The position numbers and the translations under genes were made by a program. A model generated the notes under the pieces. It worked only from the letters and a program-made list of their open reading frames with translations, had not been told where the DNA came from and ran no database searches. Positions 1-8,239 of a DNA stretch of 64,000 nucleotides are shown piece by piece. The DNA lies in NCBI RefSeq assembly GCF_000423205.1, contig NZ_AUHN01000006.1, positions 422,117-486,116 on the forward strand, given 5' to 3'. The stretch is from Jonesia quinghaiensis DSM 15701 (GTDB taxonomy: Bacteria > Actinomycetota > Actinomycetes > Actinomycetales > Cellulomonadaceae). Position 1 is the first letter of the stretch. Each line of letters starts with the position of its first letter.

Positions 1-755
1 ATGACTCCCTCATCGACTACCACGCACGACGTCCCACAATGACTTTTGAGGTGAACCGTTGGACCGAATACCGACAACCCCACATCTCTCTTGATGTCGT
101 GAGTGATGCTGAGGGCACGGACTACCTGCTGTTGCACGGAGTCGAGCCGGATCGACGGTGGGACGGTTTCACTGAAGTTATCCGTGAATTAGTCGAGGAG
201 TTCAACATATCCCTTGTAGTGGGTGTCTATGGCATTCCGATGGGCATTCCGCACACGCGCGAACACTCAGCAATCATGCATGCCACCCGCGATTCACTTT
301 TGACCACCCAACCGCGCTGGGTGGGGACTGTTGAAGTCCCGGCAAGTATCGCGAACCTTCTAGAGTTCCAACTGGGCGAACAAGGGCGAGATGCCGTTGG
401 CATCGCAGCACACGTCCCGCACTATCTCCTACAATCTCAGTACTATCCCAGTGCGTTAGTGGCTGTAAGCCGCCTGGAAGACGTCACTGGTCTTGATTTG
501 CGCGTTGGTGAACTAGCCCACGCTGCTGCTGAGGCGCGCGCAGAAGTCGACAGGCAAGTAGAGCAATCTCCTGAGGTGGCAGAAGTCGTTCGTGGCTTAG
601 AGAACCAATACGACGCGTTTATGGCAGCTCGGGATTCTGAGTCGCTTCTCGTGCGTGAAACTCAACTACCTAGTGCTGATGAACTTGGCGCTGAGTTTGA
701 AGATTTCCTGCGCCAAGAATGGCGAAAAGGTCATCGTGGAGATTCATCGCACTAA
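1..755 (+). CDS. PAC2 family protein, 5' end outside window
   Basis: This is the C-terminal part of a PAC2-family protein (proteasome assembly chaperone 2-like fold), common in actinobacteria but of unproven function there. The reading frame is open to the left edge. The codons before the ATG at 39 read DSLIDYHARRPTMTF, which continues the family pattern, so that ATG is internal and the true start lies before base 1. Family-like stretches include LLLHGVEPDRRW and GIPMGIPHTR. The stop (TAA 753-755) overlaps by 4 nt the stop of the convergent gene to the right. The family assignment is from recognition; the partner and role are unknown. Confidence 0.85.
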   Translation, partial: DSLIDYHARRPTMTFEVNRWTEYRQPHISLDVVSDAEGTDYLLLHGVEPDRRWDGFTEVIRELVEEFNISLVVGVYGIPMGIPHTREHSAIMHATRDSLLTTQPRWVGTVEVPASIANLLEFQLGEQGRDAVGIAAHVPHYLLQSQYYPSALVAVSRLEDVTGLDLRVGELAHAAAEARAEVDRQVEQSPEVAEVVRGLENQYDAFMAARDSESLLVRETQLPSADELGAEFEDFLRQEWRKGHRGDSSH

Positions 756-1714
756 GATCCAGGGGTGTTGCTGGCATGTAATGCACCTGTGCCAGCTGGT
801 TCAAATGGCTGGTGTCCGGCGACAAAGGATCGTAGGGCCTGGCCGGTGACCACTGTTGCGGGCACCGCCATGGAGCGTAATTGCCGTTCCATGGTGGGGT
901 GTTCTATGACAGGGTTTTCTTGGTGATCTTCGCTGGGGCGATGAAGGATAAGCACAACGTTGCCGTAACGTCTTTTCTTTAGGATGCTTGGTTCAGCAAC
1001 GAGAACTAGGTGGTCATAGGGGTTAAAACTCCCAAGATCCTGCTCGAGTGCGAATTCGGTGAGAGCCCAAGCAAGCGTTGCGACTTCTCTGCGAACAAGG
1101 GTGAGGGGCTGTCGATCAGCGCTATTGATCAGATAAAGCCCGCCTGGTTTTAAACGATCGAGGGCAGTGTGCACCATCGTCTGGTCCATGACGTGGTGGG
1201 GGATAGCCCCAGCAGCAAAAATGTCTCGAATAATCGCGTCGCAGGACCCTGGCTGCATGGTTGCTAACTCGGCTAATGCGTCACCTCCACGAAGGCGCAA
1301 TGCGGGGGACCGCGGTAAATCGAACCACTTGCGCGCGAGAGTCAAGAGTTCAGCATCGTAATCCACGGCGATCTGGTGCGCGGTGGGAAGTGCGACGTGT
1401 AGAGCACGAGCAAGGGAGCAGCCCGCAGCCCCGAGGTGAAGAATTCTCCCCGCATCTGGCAAAACTGTAGTAATCACCCGAAACATCGTGTCAAGGTACT
1501 CAAATCCCACGTTCAACGGGTCAGCAAGGTCAATAAAAGAGCTCGGTGTCTCGTCAAGAAACAGCGTGATGCGGTGCGCCGAATCTCGATCTGCCTCCAA
1601 CCGCACTGAACTGAACGCAGTGGTGACAGTTTCTCCGATGGGGATTTGACGAGACGATGAAGGCCGCTGAGAGTCGGCGCGGCGCGTGGCGGAACGAGAT
1701 GAGGAGCGGGCCAT
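752..1714 (-). CDS. Spermidine synthase-like methyltransferase-fold protein
   Basis: A 320-residue protein with a Rossmann/SAM-type core. It has a glycine-rich motif ILHLGAAGCSLARAL near residues 90-104, an acidic IAVDYDAEL about 20 residues later, and DAIIRDIFAAGAIPHH, as in spermidine-synthase-like proteins of actinobacteria. The first 30 residues are basic and Ser/Arg-rich. Many such proteins beside pol IV or PAC2 genes lack proven polyamine activity, so the substrate is open. It is convergent with the PAC2 gene with no room for a terminator, and divergent from dinB across a 144-bp spacer holding a LexA-type box. That box could also touch this promoter. Confidence 0.75.
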   Translation of the reverse strand: MARSSSRSATRRADSQRPSSSRQIPIGETVTTAFSSVRLEADRDSAHRITLFLDETPSSFIDLADPLNVGFEYLDTMFRVITTVLPDAGRILHLGAAGCSLARALHVALPTAHQIAVDYDAELLTLARKWFDLPRSPALRLRGGDALAELATMQPGSCDAIIRDIFAAGAIPHHVMDQTMVHTALDRLKPGGLYLINSADRQPLTLVRREVATLAWALTEFALEQDLGSFNPYDHLVLVAEPSILKKRRYGNVVLILHRPSEDHQENPVIEHPTMERQLRSMAVPATVVTGQALRSFVAGHQPFEPAGTGALHASNTPGS

Positions 1715-1762
1715 GGCACTATCACATCACGATCTGACGGGATTTCCGCTATCTTCTCTTGC

Positions 1763-1788
1763 CATCTTCGAACTCTTGTTCGAAGATG
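1763..1788. promoter_or_regulatory. LexA (SOS) box upstream of dinB
   Basis: A perfect inverted repeat with 11-bp arms (1763-1773 and 1778-1788) around a 4-bp spacer contains TCGAAC-TCTT-GTTCGA at 1768-1783. This matches the actinobacterial and Gram-positive LexA consensus (GAAC-N4-GTTC core). It lies 70 bp before the dinB start in the divergent spacer, so damage-inducible control of dinB is the natural reading, and control of the leftward gene is possible. Binding is inferred. Confidence 0.85.
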
Positions 1789-1858
1789 TAAAAAGGATGA
1801 GGCGCACAAGCGAAACCTGCACTCCACAACACCAACCCACGAAGATCGGAACCACGCT

Positions 1859-3100
1859 ATGAGCAACGCGCCGAGAGAGCTCTCAGCTCAGCGTGACTGG
1901 GGTACCGACGAACAGGGCTTATCAGTGATGCACGTTGACATGGATGCGTTCTATGCATCTGTCGAAATTGCTGATCAACCCGAGCTGCATGGACGGCCTG
2001 TAGTCGTAGCAGGGGGAGAGCGTTCCGTGGTTCTAGCCGCTTCCTATGAGGCAAGAAAGTTGGGCGTGAGGTCCGCAATGCCAACGGTGAGGGCCCGTAT
2101 CTTGGCGCCTCACGCAGTATTTGTCCCTCCGCGTCATGAGCGATACTCCCAGGTCTCACGTGCTGTGATGGCAATGTTGCATGATGCTTCCCCAGTAGTT
2201 GAGCAAGTATCGATCGACGAAGCCTTTGTTGATGTTTCCGGTGTTCCTGGCGGGCCGGGCGCGCGGTCAGTGCTTGCCAAAAAAATCCGAGCACAAGTGG
2301 AACACGACCATGCAGTGACGTGTTCAATAGGCATAGCCCGGAACAAATTCGTCGCCAAGCTCGCTTCTACCCAAGCCAAACCCAATGGGTTACTAGTAAT
2401 ACCCGATCAACGAACAATCGACTTCCTCCATGTACTTCCCGTTGGGGCGTTGTGGGGAGTGGGGGAGAAGACCGAAAGTCGGTTGCGCGACTGGGGGATA
2501 ACACGCGTCGAAGAAATAGCTCGCATGGACGTCACACACCTAGCTCGAATCGTCGGGAACGCTGCTGCAACCCAACTGCATCGTCTAGCTCACGGCGTTG
2601 ACGACCGCACAGTAACACCGGGGCGTGAGGAGAAGAGTGTTGGCGCTGAGCACACCTTTACCTGTGACGTGAGTGACCCCCAGGCGTTGAAAGATCACAT
2701 GCGCAGTTTGGCTGATCGCGTGGCAAGCCGATTGAGAAGCCTGGGTGTTGTGGGATATGTGGTGAGTATAAAAGTTCGAGATGCTGATTTCCGAACGACT
2801 ACCCGTTCAAGAACTCTTGACAGTCCCACAGATTCAACGGCGGTTTTGTTCCACGAAGCGTGGGCGCTTATGGGACGGAACCTCACACCAGGACAGCGGG
2901 TCCGCTTGGTGGGAATTCGGGTAGAGCGCATCACTCAACGCCGCGATGTCGCTTTTCAAGAGACATTCGACGACGTCCTCGACGGATCAGCGGACGTGAA
3001 TCGCCGATCTGATGGTGCCGTCGATGAGATTCGCCGCAGATTCGGAGTAAATGCCATATCTATTGGAGTACAATCGGGTCTTCAACTACCCAAGACGTGA
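1859..3100 (+). CDS. dinB: DNA polymerase IV (Y family)
   Basis: A 413-residue Y-family translesion DNA polymerase. The palm motifs VMHVDMDAFYASVE (metal Asp27) and SIDEAFVDVSG (Asp120, Glu121) are intact, followed by the helix-hairpin-helix region (GVGEKTESRLRDWGI) and a little-finger domain, a normal full length. The C-terminus reads QSGLQL before PKT, at most a weak clamp-binding motif without the usual terminal Phe. A clear LexA box sits upstream, so SOS induction is expected. No strong Shine-Dalgarno precedes ATG 1859, but the first conserved block starts about residue 20, so this start fits the family. Confidence 0.93.
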   Translation: MSNAPRELSAQRDWGTDEQGLSVMHVDMDAFYASVEIADQPELHGRPVVVAGGERSVVLAASYEARKLGVRSAMPTVRARILAPHAVFVPPRHERYSQVSRAVMAMLHDASPVVEQVSIDEAFVDVSGVPGGPGARSVLAKKIRAQVEHDHAVTCSIGIARNKFVAKLASTQAKPNGLLVIPDQRTIDFLHVLPVGALWGVGEKTESRLRDWGITRVEEIARMDVTHLARIVGNAAATQLHRLAHGVDDRTVTPGREEKSVGAEHTFTCDVSDPQALKDHMRSLADRVASRLRSLGVVGYVVSIKVRDADFRTTTRSRTLDSPTDSTAVLFHEAWALMGRNLTPGQRVRLVGIRVERITQRRDVAFQETFDDVLDGSADVNRRSDGAVDEIRRRFGVNAISIGVQSGLQLPKT

Positions 3101-3156
3101 TGCCCTCCTCTATCCTTGTAGTAGGGCACCGACGGAGACGAGAATCGGGGGTCGCC

Positions 3157-3549
3157 ATGCCTCTGTCAGAACACGAACAACGCATACTTGAACAGCTCGA
3201 AAAGGAGCTTCGTTCCGAAGATCCGCGACTTGCATCAACGATGAGCGGGCGTCGAGGATCAACAACGACCCGCTTCGTCATTGCTGTTGTTGCGCTGGCA
3301 ATCGGATTAGGACTACTCATCGTCGCGGTGATGACTAGTGCTATCTGGCTTGGTGTAATTGGTTTTGCGGTGATGTTTTTAGGGGTGACATACGCCCTGT
3401 CAGCGCCAAAGAAAAGTGGGCCCGATCTGAGAGTGGTATCCGATTCGGGAGCCACCAAAGGGCGGGCTGCACCACGCAAACAGTCCAAGCAACAAGGGTT
3501 CATGCAACGCATGGAAGAACGATGGGACAAGCGCTCGCGGGGAGAATAG
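3157..3549 (+). CDS. DUF3040 membrane protein
   Basis: The 130-residue protein starts MPLSEHEQRILEQLEKEL, the hallmark N-terminus of DUF3040 proteins, so I place the start at ATG 3157. A longer frame opens from a GTG at 3097, overlapping the dinB stop, but those extra 20 residues are not family-like. After a charged helix come two hydrophobic segments (about residues 48-66 and 70-90) and a basic tail. It is a small actinobacterial inner-membrane protein of unknown function, often found just before mraZ. It is followed by a strong hairpin terminator. Confidence 0.85.
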   Translation: MPLSEHEQRILEQLEKELRSEDPRLASTMSGRRGSTTTRFVIAVVALAIGLGLLIVAVMTSAIWLGVIGFAVMFLGVTYALSAPKKSGPDLRVVSDSGATKGRAAPRKQSKQQGFMQRMEERWDKRSRGE

Positions 3550-3567
3550 CCTTCTCGGATAAGTCTT

Positions 3568-3612
3568 CAAACGGCTGGGGCCGCACACATAGTGTGCGGC
3601 CCCAGCCGTTTG
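3568..3612 (+). terminator. Intrinsic terminator after DUF3040 gene
   Basis: A perfect 21-bp inverted repeat (3568-3588 with 3592-3612) has a 3-nt loop, a GC-rich core and A/T at the outer ends. It starts 19 nt after the stop codon and separates the dinB region from the mraZ promoter region. Confidence 0.9.
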
Positions 3613-3829
3613 TGTCTCTCCACTTCCCTCCCCGTGGAACGAGGCTCGAGATGTCTGGCCTCGCATTTATAGGGGACCTAAGTCCGTGACCAGTGGTAAT
3701 GCGATTGTGATAGTCGGCGTACTTGGTAGAAGCGAGTGTTAGGTCGAAATTCCCTCCACAAACCTCCCCCAACTTTGACCAGCAATTTCACTCACGACAA
3801 GGTGAAATCTGCCGACTCTATGAGAGACT
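3613..3829. other. Gene-free spacer before mraZ operators
   Basis: About 220 bp between the DUF3040 terminator and the MraZ boxes. I see no coding frame with family resemblance and no tRNA. It probably carries the dcw promoter: TTGACC at 3775-3780 could serve as a -35 element, but no good -10 follows at standard spacing, so I do not assign one. Confidence 0.4.
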
Positions 3830-3830
3830 G

Positions 3831-3865
3831 TGGAGCGAAGTGGAGTAACGTGGAGGCAGTCGGAG
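3831..3865 (+). promoter_or_regulatory. MraZ operator: four 10-bp-phased TGGAG repeats
   Basis: TGGAG begins at 3831, 3841 and 3851, and a fourth, degenerate CGGAG begins at 3861, so the repeats are spaced exactly 10 bp, one helical turn. MraZ is known to bind short G-rich direct repeats (TGGGN type, normally three) just upstream of its own gene. Their position about 80 bp before mraZ makes autoregulation of the dcw cluster the obvious inference. Confidence 0.85.
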
Positions 3866-3941
3866 GGTAGAGGATGATCGTCGTTTTGGCGAGGAACACT
3901 TCTCCCCATCTGTATGGGAACAACAAGCTGGAGGGGAAGGG

Positions 3942-4415
3942 GTGGCCTCGATGCATGACATCTTGGACGCTATTCCTCACCTCTTTTTGGGGACCTATAC
4001 GCCAAAGCTTGACGACAAAGGTCGGTTGATCCTTCCTGCGAAGTTTCGTGGGCAGTTTTCTTCTGGTCTTGTCCTCACTCGTGGTCAGGAGAGATGTCTG
4101 TTCCTGCTACCGATGGAGGAGTTTCGGCGAATGTACGAGCACTTGCGACAAGCGCCCGTGACGTCTCGGCAGGCTAGAGACTATATGCGAGTGTTTCTCT
4201 CAGGGGCCAGCGATGAAATGCCGGACAAACAAGGGCGTGTATCGCTGCCTGCAGCTCTGCGGCAGTACGCCGGGTTAGATCGTGATGTCGCCGTAATTGG
4301 GGCGGGTTCGCGTGTAGAAATTTGGGATGCCGAGACATGGGACCGGTACCTCCAAGAGCAAGAAGAAGGGTACGCACAAACGGCAGAGCAGATTTTCCCC
4401 GACCTGCAATTCTGA
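3942..4415 (+). CDS. mraZ: Transcriptional regulator MraZ
   Basis: MraZ is a DNA-binding regulator with two AbrB-like SpoVT domains that controls the dcw cluster. Signature stretches are [22 protein letters not shown] and, in the second half, [23 protein letters not shown]. The frame begins at GTG 3942 after GAGGGGAAGG; ATG 3951 in the same frame is an alternative. Either start puts about 11-14 residues before the FLGTYTP block, where most family members begin almost directly at it. Four MraZ-type boxes lie upstream. It is first in the cluster, 122 nt before rsmH. Confidence 0.95.
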   Translation: MASMHDILDAIPHLFLGTYTPKLDDKGRLILPAKFRGQFSSGLVLTRGQERCLFLLPMEEFRRMYEHLRQAPVTSRQARDYMRVFLSGASDEMPDKQGRVSLPAALRQYAGLDRDVAVIGAGSRVEIWDAETWDRYLQEQEEGYAQTAEQIFPDLQF

Positions 4416-4430
4416 TCCGTCTGGTGAGGT

Positions 4431-4499
4431 CTCCTACCGTCATCTGTCACACCTTCCCCGGTGCCAGATGGCGACGGTGGGAGCCCTGACTCGACAGGG
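4431..4499 (+). repeat. Two inverted repeats in the mraZ-rsmH spacer
   Basis: A long imperfect hairpin pairs 4431-4446 with 4465-4483 (one 3-nt bulge and a wobble). It is followed directly by a short perfect hairpin, CCCTG-N6-CAGGG, at 4484-4499. No T-tract follows, so this looks more like an RNA structure or processing site than a classic terminator. Confidence 0.5.
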
Positions 4500-4537
4500 T
4501 CACACAGAGTATTTCTAATCCATGGGGCACAACACGT

Positions 4538-5542
4538 ATGAGTGAGTTTTTCGACGAATCGACGGCGTCACGGAAACACCTTCCGGTGTTGCGGGACCGA
4601 TGCCTCGAATTGTTGCGCCCTGCCTTAGAACGACCCAACGCAGTTTATGTTGACTGCACCTTGGGAATGGGCGGCCACACCAAAGCGGTACTTGAAACGT
4701 TCGACAACGTTATTGCCCTCGGAATCGACCGCGACCCTCAAGCGTTAGAACTCGCTGGAGAACGCCTTGCTCCTTTCGGGAACAGGTTCATTCCGGTACA
4801 CACGACCTACGACCGAATCCTTGATGCTCTTGACGATCATGGGTTTCGTGCTGCGGACGGAGTGTTGATGGATCTCGGTGTCTCGTCGCTGCAAATCGAT
4901 GAGCGTGAACGAGGTTTCTCCTATTCCCATGACGCGCCCTTGGATATGCGCATGGATAGCACCGCTGAGCTCACCGCTGCTGAGGTGCTCAATACTTACA
5001 GCGCTCACGAACTGATCACTATTTTGCGTCAGTACGGTGAGGAGCGGTTCGCTCCGCGCATTGTCCGAGCCATCATTGCTCGAAGAGAGCAGACACCATG
5101 GACTCGTTCAGGTGAACTAGTTGAACTAATTCGTGACGCAATTCCTGCCGCAGCTCGTAAAACTGGCGGGAACCCTGCTAAGCGCACTTTCCAAGCGTTG
5201 CGTATTGAAGTCAACGGTGAACTCGAGGTGCTACGTGATGCACTTCCCGCCGCGGTCGAGGCGCTTTCGGTGGGGGGACGACTACTCGTGGAGTCCTACC
5301 ATTCGCTAGAAGACCGTATGACAAAGCAAGAGTTTGCTCGGGGCATCACGTCAAGCGCGCCACCTGGGCTCCCTGTTGAGCCAGAAACTCACAAGCCGTA
5401 CCTCAGCGCCATTACACGTGGAGCGGAAAAGGCTGACAGTGAAGAACTGGAACGCAACCCACGGTCTGCATCTGTGCGTCTGCGCGCAATTGAACGACTA
5501 CGCCCAACCCCAGAGCACATGAAGAACGGAGACCGCACGTGA
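4538..5542 (+). CDS. rsmH: 16S rRNA (cytosine-N4)-methyltransferase RsmH
   Basis: RsmH (MraW) methylates N4 of C1402 (E. coli numbering) in 16S rRNA using SAM. The 334-residue protein carries the SAM motif [17 protein letters not shown] (residues 37-53) and the family blocks [15 protein letters not shown] and [14 protein letters not shown], with [15 protein letters not shown] near the end. The length is normal. Its stop overlaps the next start by 4 nt (GTGA at 5539-5542), so translation is probably coupled to the FtsL-like gene. Confidence 0.96.
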   Translation: MSEFFDESTASRKHLPVLRDRCLELLRPALERPNAVYVDCTLGMGGHTKAVLETFDNVIALGIDRDPQALELAGERLAPFGNRFIPVHTTYDRILDALDDHGFRAADGVLMDLGVSSLQIDERERGFSYSHDAPLDMRMDSTAELTAAEVLNTYSAHELITILRQYGEERFAPRIVRAIIARREQTPWTRSGELVELIRDAIPAAARKTGGNPAKRTFQALRIEVNGELEVLRDALPAAVEALSVGGRLLVESYHSLEDRMTKQEFARGITSSAPPGLPVEPETHKPYLSAITRGAEKADSEELERNPRSASVRLRAIERLRPTPEHMKNGDRT

Positions 5543-5964
5543 GCCTTGCACCAGACATTACCGCGCGACCACTGTCCTCCCAACAGTCAGCTTCACCGGC
5601 TCGTGGGGTCACCCCTTCAACACCACGCAAACCATCACTTGAAGTGATTAGCGCGCCAGACCCACGCCGTTCACTGGGTATGTTTCTCACTGGTTGTCTC
5701 TTGCTGCTTGGAATAACTATTGGCGCAATTCTTGTGCTCAACGTAGAAATGGCACACGGTGCCTATGAACAGACTGACCTTAAAGCGTCCCTATCACGCG
5801 CTGTTTTGGACACTGAGCAACTTTCCAGCGAAATCGATGATCTATCCACTGCAGAAAATCTCGCCAAACAGGCCAAAGAACTGGGGATGATCCAGATGCT
5901 CACTCCAGGGGTGATTCGTCTGCAAGACGGAACCATCTTGGTGGAACCGAGCGGAAAGCAGTGA
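5539..5964 (+). CDS. ftsL: FtsL-like divisome protein
   Basis: A 141-residue bitopic protein in the ftsL slot between rsmH and ftsI. It has a Pro/Ser-rich cytoplasmic arm of about 45 residues, one membrane segment (about 46-68) and a heptad-like extracytoplasmic helix (about 78-112: [19 protein letters not shown]). FtsL-type proteins bridge FtsQ/DivIC and the FtsWI synthase. Sequence conservation is low in this family, so the call rests on topology, size and position. It starts at a GTG overlapping rsmH and ends 3 nt before ftsI. Confidence 0.8.
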   Translation: MSLAPDITARPLSSQQSASPARGVTPSTPRKPSLEVISAPDPRRSLGMFLTGCLLLLGITIGAILVLNVEMAHGAYEQTDLKASLSRAVLDTEQLSSEIDDLSTAENLAKQAKELGMIQMLTPGVIRLQDGTILVEPSGKQ

Positions 5965-5967
5965 CCG

Positions 5968-8097
5968 GTGGCCGAGGACAAAAACCGACGTCGTCAAGGT
6001 AAGGTGCCAAACAAACCTTCAAAAGCACCTGACAGTGGGCGACAAGGGGCTCCACGAAGAAAGAACAATGATGCGCCAGGGGCTTCATCGCGTGGCACCG
6101 CATCGTCAAATATGCGTTCCGCGAAGTCCCCAACTTCGCGAGAAACCAGTGCTTCACCTCGAACACGGTCGACTTCCACGACTCGGCAAGGTACTGCACC
6201 TCGTGAGTTACAACGCACGTATGCTTCAGCGCGACCTGTGCGCGGCTCTACCGGGAAAACTAACCGTGATGAATCGCGACGTCGTCAAGCGCAGGAGCGA
6301 AAAGCACGCAGAGCCCAACGCGCGGCAGAACGCCGACGCGGCCCTATTGGCTACACGATGCCGCACAGACGGCTGCGGTTTGTGTCGTTCCTTATTGTCA
6401 TAGTGCTCACTGTCTTTGGTGTCCGACTAGGCCAAGTCCAACTTGTCTACGGTAGCGAATTACGGGCAAAAGCACAGGCAATGCGAACAAAGACGATGCC
6501 ACTGAAAGCGGAGCGCGGGCAGATCACTGATCGTAACGGCGATGCAGTAGCTAAATCTGTGACTCGCTACAAAATCTTTGCAGATCAGGAACTCATCGCG
6601 GAGTGGTCGCAGACGACCACAAGCGGAGAGAAACAAGGTGGACCGGCCTATGCCGCCGAACTCCTCGCCCCAGTTCTCAACCTTGATGAGGGGGAGCTCA
6701 GTGCAATACTCACGAAGTCTGAGGACAGTGAGAAGTACAACAAGTACCTCACTATCGCGACCGATATCCCCCCAGAAACGTGGGACGCAGTACGAGCATT
6801 GAAGATATCGGGCATATTTCCTGAGTCAACATCTAAACGTATCTACCCTGCGGGCGATACAGCGAAATCAATCATCGGCGCCCTTGGTACTGACGCTGGG
6901 TTGTCGGGCTTGGAATACTCTCAAAATTCCCTCCTTACCGGAGCAGATGGGTCGATGACCTACGAACAAAGTAGGAACGGTCACATTCTGCCTTCCGCGC
7001 CGGTTACAGAAACGCCAGCGCGCAGTGGTCTTAACATCGTGTCAACGCTGGACATGGATATTCAGTGGCACACAGAGAACGCAATGGACGAGCAGTTAAA
7101 GAAAACTGGAGCCAAAGGCGGCTATATCATCGTGCAAGATGTGAAGACATGTTCGATCCTCGCAATCGCCGATCGATCAACATCAGGTGATGAATCCACG
7201 CAAATTACAGGCCGCTTAGGGTCTGTGCAAGACATCTTCGAACCAGGCTCGACGGCAAAGGTCATTACTATGGCAGCCGCCTTAGAAACAGGTGTCGCTA
7301 CTCCTGTCACTCAGTTCAAAGTGCCATACACCTACACCACAAGTAATGGTGAAACGTTCCGGGATGCTCATGAGCACCCCACGCACAATCGCACATTAAC
7401 TGGAATATTGGCAGATTCATCGAACACCGGTACCGTGCAAATCGCAGAGCTTATTCCTCGACAGGTCAGGTATGACTATTTGTCGAAGTTTGGTTTTGGA
7501 GAACACACAGGTATTGAACTTGGCGGGGAATCTAGGGGAATTCTCGCTCAACCCGAGGACTGGGATGGTCGTCAGCAATATGGCGTGATGTTCGGTCAAG
7601 GCATGGCCGGCAACGCACTACAGAGCACAAATGTGTTCTCCACGATTGCCAACGGCGGCCAGCAGTGTTCACCGCACTTGGTCGCAGGAACCCAAGATAG
7701 CGACGGGAACTTCACGCCTTCTGAAAAAGAAGAAACGACTCAAATCGTCTCCAAAAAAACTGCAGACAGCGTTTTGAAGATGATGGAGTCAGTTGTCGTT
7801 GAAGGTAGTGGTAAAGCCGGTGGTGTGAGCGGATACCGTGTGGCGGGAAAAACCGGTACGGCGCAAGCAGCTGATGAAACAGGCGAACTCAACTCTATTG
7901 TTGCCTCATTCATCGGAGTGGCTCCGGTTGATGACCCGCAGATCGTTGTCTCTGTCATACTCCGAGACCCAAAATCGTCAATATTCGGTGGCGATGTTGC
8001 GGCCCCGCTGTTCTCTGATGTGATGGCATATTCACTCCAGAAGACTGAAGTTGAACCTACTGGATCTGATCCAGATCTCTTTCCGATTGATTGGTGA
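5968..8097 (+). CDS. ftsI: Peptidoglycan transpeptidase FtsI/PBP2b (class B PBP)
   Basis: The septal class B penicillin-binding protein cross-links new wall with FtsW. It is 709 residues: a very basic, Ser/Arg-rich cytoplasmic tail of about 135 residues, a membrane anchor at about 138-156, a dimerisation domain, then the transpeptidase domain. The active-site motifs are STAK (nucleophile Ser428), SSN (Ser484) and KTG (Lys628). The start is GTG 5968, 3 nt after ftsL. The long charged N-tail is typical of actinobacteria. Confidence 0.95.
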   Translation: MAEDKNRRRQGKVPNKPSKAPDSGRQGAPRRKNNDAPGASSRGTASSNMRSAKSPTSRETSASPRTRSTSTTRQGTAPRELQRTYASARPVRGSTGKTNRDESRRRQAQERKARRAQRAAERRRGPIGYTMPHRRLRFVSFLIVIVLTVFGVRLGQVQLVYGSELRAKAQAMRTKTMPLKAERGQITDRNGDAVAKSVTRYKIFADQELIAEWSQTTTSGEKQGGPAYAAELLAPVLNLDEGELSAILTKSEDSEKYNKYLTIATDIPPETWDAVRALKISGIFPESTSKRIYPAGDTAKSIIGALGTDAGLSGLEYSQNSLLTGADGSMTYEQSRNGHILPSAPVTETPARSGLNIVSTLDMDIQWHTENAMDEQLKKTGAKGGYIIVQDVKTCSILAIADRSTSGDESTQITGRLGSVQDIFEPGSTAKVITMAAALETGVATPVTQFKVPYTYTTSNGETFRDAHEHPTHNRTLTGILADSSNTGTVQIAELIPRQVRYDYLSKFGFGEHTGIELGGESRGILAQPEDWDGRQQYGVMFGQGMAGNALQSTNVFSTIANGGQQCSPHLVAGTQDSDGNFTPSEKEETTQIVSKKTADSVLKMMESVVVEGSGKAGGVSGYRVAGKTGTAQAADETGELNSIVASFIGVAPVDDPQIVVSVILRDPKSSIFGGDVAAPLFSDVMAYSLQKTEVEPTGSDPDLFPIDW

Positions 8098-8227
8098 GTG
8101 AGGAGCGTTCAGGGTGAAGGTGAGACAATAGACGACGCCAGTGAGTGCAGCATCTCAGTGTCATGGGTAGGGGAGCACTCCACCCATATGGATGCTCGAG
8201 ATGGATTTTTCTCCACCGTCCAGCCGA

Positions 8228-8233
8228 TAGATT
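8228..8233 (+). promoter_or_regulatory. -10 element of a leaderless murE transcript
   Basis: TAGATT ends 6 nt before ATG 8240 and there is no Shine-Dalgarno. Transcription from this -10 would begin at or next to the A of the start codon. The same arrangement occurs at dnaE, hisD, hisC, lacI-type, recQ and the PPOX gene. Confidence 0.65.
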
Positions 8234-8239
8234 AAACCT

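Noticed and set aside
655..849. Short plus-strand frame over the PAC2 3' end
   Set aside because: Overlaps two genes, has no ribosome site and no recognisable sequence.
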